NCBI RefSeq assembly: GCF_024345225.1
Contig: NZ_BROD01000001.1
Span: 3,670,516-3,734,515, forward strand
Source of the DNA: Clostridium sp. TW13
GTDB taxonomy: Bacteria > Bacillota > Clostridia > Clostridiales > Clostridiaceae
Direction: 5' to 3'
Length of the DNA stretch: 64,000 bases
A program made the translations under genes and the position numbers. A model generated the notes under the pieces. The model was not told the origin of the DNA, did no database searches, and worked only from the letters and a program-made list of their open reading frames with translations. This document shows, one piece after another, positions 57,543-64,000 of this stretch (its first letter is position 1; each line of letters begins with the position of its first letter).

Positions 57543-58232
57543 ATGAGTAATTTTAGTTACAAAGATATTTATATTGAAGATGGTAAAAGGGTATTGGAAG
57601 TAAATATACTTCCTGAAAAGCATTGTAATTTTGACTGCATATTCTGCCCTATTGGAAGGTCTTATAACAAAGTGGATACACAGCGGTCATTTGATGAAAT
57701 GGATAATTCACTAAAGGAACTTGAAGATATGATAGAAAATCATAAACCAGAATTAGTTTATATCAATTCAAAAGGTGAAGCCCTTGTAAATAGTAAAATT
57801 AGTGATATTTTAGCTCTAATAAAAAGTAAAGGGGTACCTGTAAGGTTATTATCCAACGGCTATTTATTGGGTAGAGATGAATATGCACAAATAGCTGCTA
57901 AGTGTGATGAAGTCATTGGAGAGATAAAAGCAATTTCTGAAGAAGACTTTCAAAAAATCCAAAGACCAATTGAAGGATATACACTTAAAGAATATATTTC
58001 AAATATGATTTTATTTAATAAAAAATATGAAGGTAAATTTATTTTAGAAGTAACAATTATTAAAGGCTACAACGATACAGATGAATCTGTTAATAAGATA
58101 AAAAATGTTATTAGTGAATTGTCTCCAGACAAGGTAATTGTAGAAAGAATAAATGATGAAAGATTTAAGAAAAAACTTGGAATATCTGATGAAAGAATGG
58201 ATGAAATTTCAAAAGCACTGCTAGATATGTAA
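57543..58232 (+). CDS. radical SAM protein under guanidine control
   Basis: Protein of 229 aa. The 4Fe-4S/SAM motif is HCNFDCIFCP (Cys28, Cys32, Cys35: CxxxCxxC), followed by KPELVYINSKGEALVN and PVRLLSNGYLL, which fit the SAM-binding strands of the TIM-barrel. It is short, without an obvious SPASM or extra cluster domain. Its reaction is unknown. It is the first gene after a guanidine-I riboswitch and lies 34 bp before a Gdx-type exporter, so it is probably induced by guanidinium. RBS AAGGAGG. Confidence 0.9.
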   Translation: MSNFSYKDIYIEDGKRVLEVNILPEKHCNFDCIFCPIGRSYNKVDTQRSFDEMDNSLKELEDMIENHKPELVYINSKGEALVNSKISDILALIKSKGVPVRLLSNGYLLGRDEYAQIAAKCDEVIGEIKAISEEDFQKIQRPIEGYTLKEYISNMILFNKKYEGKFILEVTIIKGYNDTDESVNKIKNVISELSPDKVIVERINDERFKKKLGISDERMDEISKALLDM

Positions 58233-58266
58233 CTAAACAGATTCATAGCTATAAGGAGTGAAACTT

Positions 58267-58587
58267 ATGACATGGTTTTTTTTAATTTTAGCAGGTTTTT
58301 CTGAAGTAGGTTGGGCTGTAGGATTGAAGTACTCCCAAGGATTCACAAGACTTCTGCCAAGTATATTTACAATAGCAGGTATGATAACAAGTTTTTATTT
58401 TTTATCATTAGCATTAAAGAATCTTCCGCTAGGCACAGCTTATGCGATTTGGACTGGAATTGGTACGGTTGGTACAGTGATTTTAGGAATAATATTATTC
58501 AAAGAACCTTTTGATATAATTAGATTAATTTGTATAGGATTTATAGTAGTTGGCATAGTTGGATTGAAGCTTGTATCTGCTCGCTAA
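58267..58587 (+). CDS. sugE: Gdx/SugE guanidinium exporter of the SMR family
   Basis: Small multidrug resistance protein of 106 aa with four helices. The catalytic Glu13 is in FSEVGWAVGLKYS, and GTAYAIWTGIGTVGT is the Gdx/SugE hallmark (EmrE-type drug pumps differ there). Gdx proteins exchange guanidinium for protons. The start at 58267 follows AAGGAG; a GTG 9 nt upstream overlaps the site. It is second in the riboswitch operon. Confidence 0.93.
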   Translation: MTWFFLILAGFSEVGWAVGLKYSQGFTRLLPSIFTIAGMITSFYFLSLALKNLPLGTAYAIWTGIGTVGTVILGIILFKEPFDIIRLICIGFIVVGIVGLKLVSAR

Positions 58588-58606
58588 TTAGTCTATATAA
58601 TACATT

Positions 58607-58643
58607 AAAAGGCTATTGCACTAAAATTAGTACATAGCCTTTT
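58607..58643 (+). terminator. terminator of the guanidine operon
   Basis: AAAAGGCTAT (58607-58616) pairs with ATAGCCTTTT (58634-58643); it may also serve the opposing MazG-like gene. Confidence 0.75.
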
Positions 58644-58655
58644 AAATTGCAAAAA

Positions 58656-59018
58656 TTATTTCAATTCCTTATATTGCTTTTCATAGTCCCTCTTCATGTT
58701 TGTTTCCATCTTTTTAAGATATTCGTTAGAAAATTCTTCTGCACTTATGTGGTATCTATTTAAAACATCCATAAAATACATCACAACATCCCCAAGCTCC
58801 TCAACAAATCTTTCCCTTACTACAGGGTCTTCCATAATATTTTCTTCACCCTTCTTCTTTACTATTGCAATGACCTCTCCTATCTCTTCAATCATATAAA
58901 GAATGGAGTTTCTCCCGTAGGCAGGCTCCATAGGTGACCATGTGTCCTTATGTAACTCCCATAAATCCTTTGATAACTTTAACATGTCTGAAATCTTTAA
59001 ATCTGTATCTTTTTCCAC
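58656..59018 (-). CDS. MazG-like nucleotide pyrophosphohydrolase
   Basis: All-helical protein of 120 aa with the metal-binding residues of the MazG/dUTPase-like fold: MIEEIGEVIAIVKKKGEENI (EExxE) and FVEELGDVVMYFMDVLNRY (ExxD). It probably hydrolyses a nucleoside triphosphate to the monophosphate. RBS GGGGG. Confidence 0.82.
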   Translation of the reverse strand: MEKDTDLKISDMLKLSKDLWELHKDTWSPMEPAYGRNSILYMIEEIGEVIAIVKKKGEENIMEDPVVRERFVEELGDVVMYFMDVLNRYHISAEEFSNEYLKKMETNMKRDYEKQYKELK

Positions 59019-59222
59019 TTTATTTCCCCCTTAATACTTATATCTTTTATCTTATATATTGAACATCTACATTTCCTACTATTGTACAACTTTTTACATT
59101 CTTTTCACAGTATCATAAATATATGCCATATAATAAAAACCTTCTATCTTTTATATTGAAATAATTGTATAATATGTATATAATTAAACATTATAGTTGT
59201 ACAGTAAAAGGAGATTGCTAAT

Positions 59223-59771
59223 ATGTTAACAAACTATGTTAGAGAGGGAATTGGTTTTGTTATAAAAAGTGTACCTATATCTTTTATTATTTTTATGTTT
59301 ATAACTTGTATAAAATGGCTTATAAAAAGGAAGATTGAATTTAAACCTGCTATTATGCTCTGTGAGTTTGCATGGATTCTTAATGTTTATACAATATTAA
59401 GGATTACAGGAATCATCGGTATGGAGTTTAGATTTACAGAAGTGTTAAATGGTCACATTCATTATAGTCTTAAGCCCTTTGAAGATGGCTTATCAGCTGC
59501 CATGTTATTAAACTTACTTCTCTTGGCTCCATTTGGTTTTTTCACACCAATAATATTTAAAAAAATAAAGAGCAAGTGGTTACTTAATCTTTTAATTGCA
59601 TTGATATTCTCTGGAAGCATTGAGTTTCTTCAAATGTTTTCTGGCAGATATGCACAAATTGATGATGTTCTTATGAATACCTTAGGTTCTTTATTAGGTT
59701 ATATAGTATATGTTTTATTATCAAAACTAAAATCACACCATAAATCACAAGAATCTTCTATTCAGGTATAA
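59223..59771 (+). CDS. VanZ-family membrane protein
   Basis: Protein of 182 aa with four to five helices. The VanZ features are LLAPFGFFTPIIFKKIKS and the late SGSIEFLQMFSGRYAQIDDV followed by MNTLGSLLGYIVY. VanZ proteins give low-level teicoplanin resistance in enterococci; many chromosomal ones have unknown roles. RBS AAAGGAG. Confidence 0.88.
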   Translation: MLTNYVREGIGFVIKSVPISFIIFMFITCIKWLIKRKIEFKPAIMLCEFAWILNVYTILRITGIIGMEFRFTEVLNGHIHYSLKPFEDGLSAAMLLNLLLLAPFGFFTPIIFKKIKSKWLLNLLIALIFSGSIEFLQMFSGRYAQIDDVLMNTLGSLLGYIVYVLLSKLKSHHKSQESSIQV

Positions 59772-59830
59772 TCAAAAAATTTCTATATCAATCTCATATG
59801 TCTACAAATAATCTTTTAATAAAAAAACAC

Positions 59831-59853
59831 GAGTGTGGATTTTGTCCACACTC
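59831..59853 (-). terminator. terminator of the acetyltransferase cluster
   Basis: GAGTGTGGA-TTTTG-TCCACACTC, followed on the minus strand by GTGTTTTTTTATT. Confidence 0.85.
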
Positions 59854-59860
59854 TAATAAA

Positions 59861-60301
59861 TTATATATCCTTCCCCATCATAGCCATACCGTCCCACTCA
59901 CTGTAATTATTATTCAGATAAAACTCGCTTGTTTTATTTCCTTTAGAAGTAAATAGATATATTGTTGTAATTCCTATTTTCTTTAGGGCTCTCTCCAATT
60001 CAGCTATCAATCTGCTGCCTATTCCCATTCCTTGCATTTCATTAGACACAAAGAACTCTCTTAAATTATAATGTATGCCATCATAAAATTGTTCATAGTT
60101 GCCAAAGACTGCTGCCTTCACCTTTCCAGCTTCAACATAAGCTAACCCTTCAAAATTAGGTGCAATATACATATCATTCAATCTTCTACGTGCAGTTTCT
60201 ACTGTCCAATTATCATTCCATGGTGCTGCGTTAAACACATTTATATAAAGGTCTGTACATTCAATTATTTGTTCCTCAGTTATTTTAATAATTTCACTCA
60301 T
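59861..60301 (-). CDS. GNAT-family N-acetyltransferase
   Basis: Protein of 146 aa: ECTDLYINVFNAAPWNDNWT at the N-terminus, then LREFFVSNEMQGMGIGSRLI (acetyl-CoA loop QGMGIG) and TSEFYLNNNYSEWDGMAMMG. The opening VFNAAPWNDxW is typical of small GNATs encoded in clostridia. Last gene of a run of four acetyltransferases. RBS AAAGGGG. Confidence 0.87.
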   Translation of the reverse strand: MSEIIKITEEQIIECTDLYINVFNAAPWNDNWTVETARRRLNDMYIAPNFEGLAYVEAGKVKAAVFGNYEQFYDGIHYNLREFFVSNEMQGMGIGSRLIAELERALKKIGITTIYLFTSKGNKTSEFYLNNNYSEWDGMAMMGKDI

Positions 60302-60394
60302 AAATACCCCTTTAAAAACATAATTTTCTTAAATATTATTAGTTTAATTTAACATATTTATGTCTGTCCTACAAGTATTTACAAGTTATTAATT

Positions 60395-60420
60395 GATTTT
60401 AAGTGCTAGCACTTAAAATC
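60395..60420. terminator. perfect 26-nt palindrome across a stop codon
   Basis: GATTTTAAGTGCT and its exact complement with no loop. It contains the last four codons (Asp-Phe-Lys-Cys) and stop of the GNAT gene at 60406. Confidence 0.5.
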
Positions 60421-60945
60421 ATTCCAGTTTAGAGGAGTAACTTTTCCACTTTGCCAATCTTCCTTAGTAATTCCATAGCCAATTGCATCATAGGGTATCC
60501 CATCTTGACCTACCCAAGCCTTTCTGTGGTGTGCTTCTTTAACAAAACCACACTTGTGGAATACACATCTCATCGCATAATTATCTTGTCTTGTATTAGC
60601 TTCTATTCTATCTTTATCAGAATAATTATTAAATACATATGCAACAAGCCAATTAACAGCTATTGTTCCAATTCCCATACCTTTGCATTTACTTAAAATT
60701 CTTATATCAAATAATGGATCACCATCTTCTAAATCATATACTCTTAATGTCCCTACTTTTATGTCATCCTCTGAAATAATCCAAAATGTTTTACAGTCAT
60801 CACCAGTATAATAATTATTTTCATAACTTGCTCTAATTCTTTCTGGCTTCGGATTTGGTGTTCCATAAAACTCCCAAGTATCTGATGTTAGAAACTCAAC
60901 TAGAGTATCTATTTCGTTTTTAAATTCTTGAAAATGTACTTTCAT
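60406..60945 (-). CDS. GNAT-family N-acetyltransferase
   Basis: Protein of 179 aa, RimJ/RimL-like: FDIRILSKCKGMGIGTIAVN (acetyl-CoA loop), NYAMRCVFHKCGFVKEAHHR and AWVGQDGIPYDAIGYGITKE, an ending common to GNATs that modify small molecules or ribosomal proteins. RBS GGGGGAG at 11 nt. 27 bp after the preceding GNAT gene. Confidence 0.87.
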   Translation of the reverse strand: MKVHFQEFKNEIDTLVEFLTSDTWEFYGTPNPKPERIRASYENNYYTGDDCKTFWIISEDDIKVGTLRVYDLEDGDPLFDIRILSKCKGMGIGTIAVNWLVAYVFNNYSDKDRIEANTRQDNYAMRCVFHKCGFVKEAHHRKAWVGQDGIPYDAIGYGITKEDWQSGKVTPLNWNDFKC

Positions 60946-60972
60946 TACTTCACTTGCTCCCCCATAACACTT

Positions 60973-61539
60973 TTAATTTTTCCTAATTATCCTCTTCACA
61001 ATAAATTCTTCTCTTAAAATATCCATCAATATTGCACTTCTGTAGCAATTTTGCGGGTCTAACCAGCAATCTCGCTTCAGGCCTATTCTCTTAAACCCAA
61101 CCTTCTCATAAAGATGCTGTGCTCTTACATTTTCCAATAGAGTGTCTAACTCTATACGGTGCAGATTATAGGTCTTAAACAGGTAATTTAAGAATGTATT
61201 CAAAGCATCATATCCGTACCCCATGCCTTGCTTGTCTAAAACACAAATTTTTATTCCTATATCACAAGATTTATTTTTTAAATCCAAATTTCCAAATGAT
61301 ACTTCACCTATTGGCATATCTGTTGAATTTTCTATTACAATAAATCTCCTTCTGCTTCTATTTTTATCTTTATCTTCAACTTCTTTAGCTATATTCGCTG
61401 AAAGCTTGTCTGCACTTGTATTAAGTCCATTATTAAAGCCTACATGCTTCATCAACTCTCCATTGTTATACCATTTGCATAAAATTTCAGCATCAGATAT
61501 TTGTACTGGTCTAAAAGATATCTTATTCCCTTTAATCAT
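60973..61539 (-). CDS. GNAT-family N-acetyltransferase, RimJ/RimL type
   Basis: Protein of 188 aa: ISFRPVQISDAEILCKWYNN, DIGIKICVLDKQGMGYGYDA, LNTFLNYLFKTYNLHRIELD and AQHLYEKVGFKRIGLKRDCW. This is a typical RimJ/RimL protein or drug acetyltransferase. The start overlaps the previous GNAT gene by 4 nt (ATGA), so the two are translationally coupled. Confidence 0.88.
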   Translation of the reverse strand: MIKGNKISFRPVQISDAEILCKWYNNGELMKHVGFNNGLNTSADKLSANIAKEVEDKDKNRSRRRFIVIENSTDMPIGEVSFGNLDLKNKSCDIGIKICVLDKQGMGYGYDALNTFLNYLFKTYNLHRIELDTLLENVRAQHLYEKVGFKRIGLKRDCWLDPQNCYRSAILMDILREEFIVKRIIRKN

Positions 61540-62084
61540 ACTATCAACTCACTCCTGCATTTTTCCATAACTATAAACCTGAAATTCTCATCCTCAATGT
61601 ATTCACCACACTGCTTAAAATCAAGCTTATCAAACAATTTCAAGGCTGGTTCATTGGTTTCACCAGTTTCAATATATATTCTATCAATATCCATATTCTC
61701 AAATATATATTTTATAACTAATTTTAGTGCAGTATATGCAACTCCTCTTCTCCAGTATCTCTTGTCTCCTATAATTATCCCCATCTCACCTTGCTTTTTA
61801 GCCTTATCTATACCAAATAAATTAACAAAGCCTATAAAATCACCTGTATTATTTGTAATAATAAAATACTTGTACTTTCTTTCCTCAATAACTTCGTTCA
61901 TTACTTCCTTATCAAATGTATTACAATAATCCCTACATTCAGCCAATAACTCCTTACTGGTGTGAGGAAGTGGTCTTGGATCATGTAAATTTATTTCTCT
62001 ATCTATCCTACAAATAAACAGATTAATAGCATCTTCACTGCAAATATCTCTAATTATGATCTTCTCATCTTTATAATAAATCAT
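61536..62084 (-). CDS. GNAT-family N-acetyltransferase, RimJ/RimL type
   Basis: Protein of 182 aa: IIIRDICSEDAINLFICRID, the insertion RPLPHTSKELLAECRDYCNT, KQGEMGIIIGDKRYWRRGVA and EPALKLFDKLDFKQCGEYIE. The start at 62084 follows GGAGGG; an upstream extension of 13 codons overlaps the methyltransferase gene and is not supported. It is coupled to the GNAT gene downstream. Confidence 0.87.
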   Translation of the reverse strand: MIYYKDEKIIIRDICSEDAINLFICRIDREINLHDPRPLPHTSKELLAECRDYCNTFDKEVMNEVIEERKYKYFIITNNTGDFIGFVNLFGIDKAKKQGEMGIIIGDKRYWRRGVAYTALKLVIKYIFENMDIDRIYIETGETNEPALKLFDKLDFKQCGEYIEDENFRFIVMEKCRSELIV

Positions 62085-62113
62085 CGAATCCCTCCAAACA
62101 TAATAGTTAAATT

Positions 62114-62893
62114 CTATATACACTTTTTAAGTTTAAAAACTGTATATACTGGAGTATTTATATACCCTAAATATCTGTCCAAATTACAAGTCTTCCATTC
62201 TTCTGGTGGTAATGGTTCTACTAATTCTTCAATTACTATTCCTGATTTAACAATAGCATTTATATAGTCTGCCATAGTATGATGATAACTATATGAAAGA
62301 CTATCCTCAATGTTATCATTGTATTCAATCCAAGGCTGTATATAGGCCCTTAAGCTTTTATCTAAATATCTAATTGTCCAATCCTCATCCTTTGGAAAGC
62401 TTACAGCATCTTTTATTACTGGATAGCATGCTGAATAAACAGGATTGATTACAGATAAAATACATGTACCTTCCTTAGCTAGAATCCTATAAATATCTCT
62501 CATTACTCTATTCAAATTTTCTATATAATGTAGAGTAGTTGATGAGAAAATAAAATCAAAACTATTATCTTGAATTTCAGACATATCTTCTATATTTTTG
62601 TGCAAAAATTGTACAATAGATCCTCTTTCATTTTTAATTTCCTTACCTATTTTGATCATTGCTTCTGACATATCTAAGCCAACAATTTGCTTTGGTTGAA
62701 ACTCTTCAAAAAGAAAACTAAACCTTCCAGTTCCGCACCCCAAATCAATTATTCTCTTATCTTTAAGATTTGGAAGCATAGTTTTTATTGCCATCCACTC
62801 AATTTTATTACTATATGAATCTTCACCTGCAGTAAAATCTTCATATGCCTGAGCCATATCATTCCAATCTTTCTCTATATCCACATTATTCAT
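62114..62893 (-). CDS. class I SAM-dependent methyltransferase
   Basis: Protein of 259 aa: motif I RIIDLGCGTGRFSFLFEE, VGLDMSEAMIKIG (motif post I), DNSFDFIFSSTTLHYIENL and ILAKEGTCILSVINP. The substrate is unknown. The start at 62893 follows AAGGGGA. First gene of an apparent operon with the four acetyltransferases that follow. Confidence 0.88.
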   Translation of the reverse strand: MNNVDIEKDWNDMAQAYEDFTAGEDSYSNKIEWMAIKTMLPNLKDKRIIDLGCGTGRFSFLFEEFQPKQIVGLDMSEAMIKIGKEIKNERGSIVQFLHKNIEDMSEIQDNSFDFIFSSTTLHYIENLNRVMRDIYRILAKEGTCILSVINPVYSACYPVIKDAVSFPKDEDWTIRYLDKSLRAYIQPWIEYNDNIEDSLSYSYHHTMADYINAIVKSGIVIEELVEPLPPEEWKTCNLDRYLGYINTPVYTVFKLKKCI

Positions 62894-63000
62894 CAATCTA
62901 TCCCCTTACTATTTCTTATTTCTTTAAATTGAAGGTCCCACAATTTCCTTAACTTTAATCACTTTCTTAATCCCTCATATCATGTTTGCCTTAAAAATAA

Positions 63001-63038
63001 AAAAACTGTGGCTATACCTTGATAGTACCACAGTTTTT
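63001..63038. terminator. terminator between the HTH gene and the methyltransferase gene
   Basis: AAAAACTGTGG (63001-63011) pairs with CCACAGTTTTT (63028-63038); the minus strand continues TTTATTTTTAAG. Confidence 0.8.
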
Positions 63039-63053
63039 GCCAATTATTCAATT

Positions 63054-63353
63054 TCATAAACATTTATGTAGAGTTCTTGAGAAAAGTTCTTTTTCTTTGC
63101 TTATAACTCTACGTATACTCTGCTCTGAGAGAAAATATTCTTTTGCCAATTCTGCAATCTTCATTCCTTCTATATATTTAATATAGATCTCATTATTGCG
63201 CATTTTAAGGCTTTCTTTTGTACCGCTATTTTCTCCCCAAGCTTTGTGATTTTCCTCTTTTCTAGGAATGTATATATATCCACCATCAACATACTGTTGA
63301 ATTATTTTCACTATGTGTTCTGGCAGAACATTTTGTGCTTTAATATAATCCAT
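63054..63353 (-). CDS. Mor-like helix-turn-helix protein, CD3324 family
   Basis: Protein of 99 aa: ILPEHIVKIIQQYVDGGYIY, IPRKEENHKAWGENSGTKES and AELAKEYFLSEQSIRRVISK (helix-turn-helix). This layout is that of the CD3324 family of Mor-type regulators in clostridia. Its target is unknown. RBS AGGGAGGAG. A dispersed palindromic element lies about 31 bp upstream. Confidence 0.8.
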   Translation of the reverse strand: MDYIKAQNVLPEHIVKIIQQYVDGGYIYIPRKEENHKAWGENSGTKESLKMRNNEIYIKYIEGMKIAELAKEYFLSEQSIRRVISKEKELFSRTLHKCL

Positions 63354-63384
63354 AATATTTGCTCCTCCCTAATATTTCTTTAGG

Positions 63385-63456
63385 TTGAGACATCTAAAAA
63401 TAAACACCCAGTCCAAATACACTAGTATATAAACCTCTGTACTTTCAGATGCCTAA
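63385..63456 (+). repeat. dispersed palindromic element, copy 7
   Basis: TTGAGACATCTAAAAATAAA at the left and CTTTCAGATGCCTAAAA at the right, middle ACCCAGTCCAAATACACTAG then TATATAAACC. It lies between the hisS region and the CD3324-family gene. Confidence 0.75.
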
Positions 63457-63541
63457 AAGCAAAAACCACAATTATATTTCTTTAGAGCAAAATTATTAAA
63501 TCCCTTTTATGATGGATATGCTCTATCATAATATCAGTTAT

Positions 63542-63637
63542 TTAAAAATTTAGCTCCAAACGAATTATTCTAAATATATTTTCTTGTGGTCTTCGCTTGG
63601 AGCATCTGCGTGTCTTCATTGGCCAAAGTTGATCCAT
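63542..63637 (-). CDS. possible 31-aa basic small protein
   Basis: Minus-strand frame with an excellent ribosome-binding site (AAAGGAG, 8 nt before ATG). The peptide begins MDQLWPMKTRRCSKRRPQEN and ends RLELNF: 31 aa, one Cys, strongly basic. The reading frame ends just after a 12-bp hairpin (63553-63603), so the region could instead be the structured end of the hisS transcript. I know no family for it. Confidence 0.4.
   Translation of the reverse strand: MDQLWPMKTRRCSKRRPQENIFRIIRLELNF
63553..63603 (-). terminator. hairpin downstream of hisS
   Basis: Minus strand GCTCCAAGCGAA pairs with TTCGTTTGGAGC (one G-U pair), followed by TAAATTTTTAAAT. The loop is about 27 nt. It overlaps the 31-aa frame. 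Confidence 0.5.
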
Positions 63638-63754
63638 AACAAACTCTCCTTTCTCTTAAAATTTTGAATACAGTCTTTCCCAAATATGATTAAATTATAT
63701 AATATTCTATATGCCTTTGTATAGTGTTGCTATATACACTTCTCTAATATAATC

Positions 63755-64000
63755 TTATATTTTATCAGCATTTAATATATAATCATCTCCATTTATCATA
63801 TCTTTAACCTTTATTACGCCTGTTGCAACTTCATCTTCACCCACAATAATAACCTTAGGTATGCCTAATTTATTTGCGTAACTTAATTTTTTCTTTAACT
63901 TATCGTTATCTTCTAAATAAATTTCTACACCTTTACCACTGCTTAACAACTTCTTATAGAGTTCTCCGCAAAACTCCAAGGTATCCCCAATTGGTATAAT
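63755..64000 (-). CDS. hisS: histidyl-tRNA synthetase, C-terminal part (partial)
   Basis: The frame is open to the right edge (IIPIGDTLEFCGELYKKLLS...), so this is the last 81 residues of a longer protein. They form the HGTP anticodon-binding domain: LLSSGKGVEIYLEDNDKLKK, ANKLGIPKVIIVGEDEVATG and VIKVKDM with the tail GDDYILNADKI. The pattern (GxxxVxLGEDE-like ... KDM) is that of HisRS. The catalytic part lies beyond the window. A gene for a HisRS-like paralogue cannot be excluded. Confidence 0.8.
   Translation of the reverse strand: MIPIGDTLEFCGELYKKLLSSGKGVEIYLEDNDKLKKKLSYANKLGIPKVIIVGEDEVATGVIKVKDMINGDDYILNADKI

Overview
The window is AT-rich chromosomal DNA from a low-GC Firmicute, most likely Clostridium sensu stricto. 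The evidence is a Clostridium-like 16S rRNA gene, strong AGGAGG ribosome-binding sites, AT-rich codon use, several chemotaxis receptors, a secreted zinc phospholipase C of the alpha-toxin/B. cereus PLC family, and SPFH, Big_2 and VanZ proteins. No phage, insertion sequence with a transposase, CRISPR array or tRNA gene was recognised. Most genes lie on the minus strand.

Layout. 1-2.0 kb: a 16S rRNA gene on the minus strand with tandem promoters (the operon continues past the left edge). 2.0-9.0 kb: a secreted phosphoesterase, a sirtuin, an SH3-like membrane protein, phospholipase C, and a YtrA-type GntR/ABC operon with its operator. 9.2-18.6 kb: two more ABC-2 export operons, one with its own two-component system, separated by a flavin reductase gene. 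19-25.8 kb: a dCache chemoreceptor, a zinc-ribbon membrane protein, an HD-like protein lacking the key Asp, and an MFS pump with an ArsR-type regulator. 26-35.7 kb: a Big_2/transglutaminase surface protein with a long leader, a flotillin-like protein, an XRE/DUF2785 pair, a HAD phosphatase, an acetyltransferase and a chemoreceptor. 36-41 kb: a PucR-type regulator and a MarR-controlled ABC-2 operon with two operators on its promoter. 41-51.4 kb: a DUF4261-like protein, a GNAT, a second chemoreceptor, a PAS histidine kinase/AraC response regulator pair, an epimerase and a peptidase T-like enzyme. 51.5-57.2 kb: a HAD-uridine kinase-like fusion, an AraC/GyrI-like regulator, a VOC protein, a methyltransferase and a soluble-aldose-dehydrogenase-like protein. 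57.2-58.6 kb: a guanidine-I riboswitch controlling a radical SAM gene and a Gdx/SugE exporter. 58.6-64 kb: a MazG-like enzyme, a VanZ protein, a run of four acetyltransferases plus a methyltransferase, a Mor-like HTH protein, a possible small gene, and the 3' end of hisS.

Two things stand out. First, a dispersed palindromic element of about 55-72 bp (seven clear copies, one decayed) begins with TTAGGCATCTGAAAA and ends with its complement. It repeatedly sits directly before ribosome-binding sites or across stop codons. Second, the guanidine-I riboswitch operon pairs a guanidinium exporter with a radical SAM enzyme of unknown function. Four separate ABC-2 efflux systems, each with a different type of control or none visible, give the region a defence-against-antimicrobials character.
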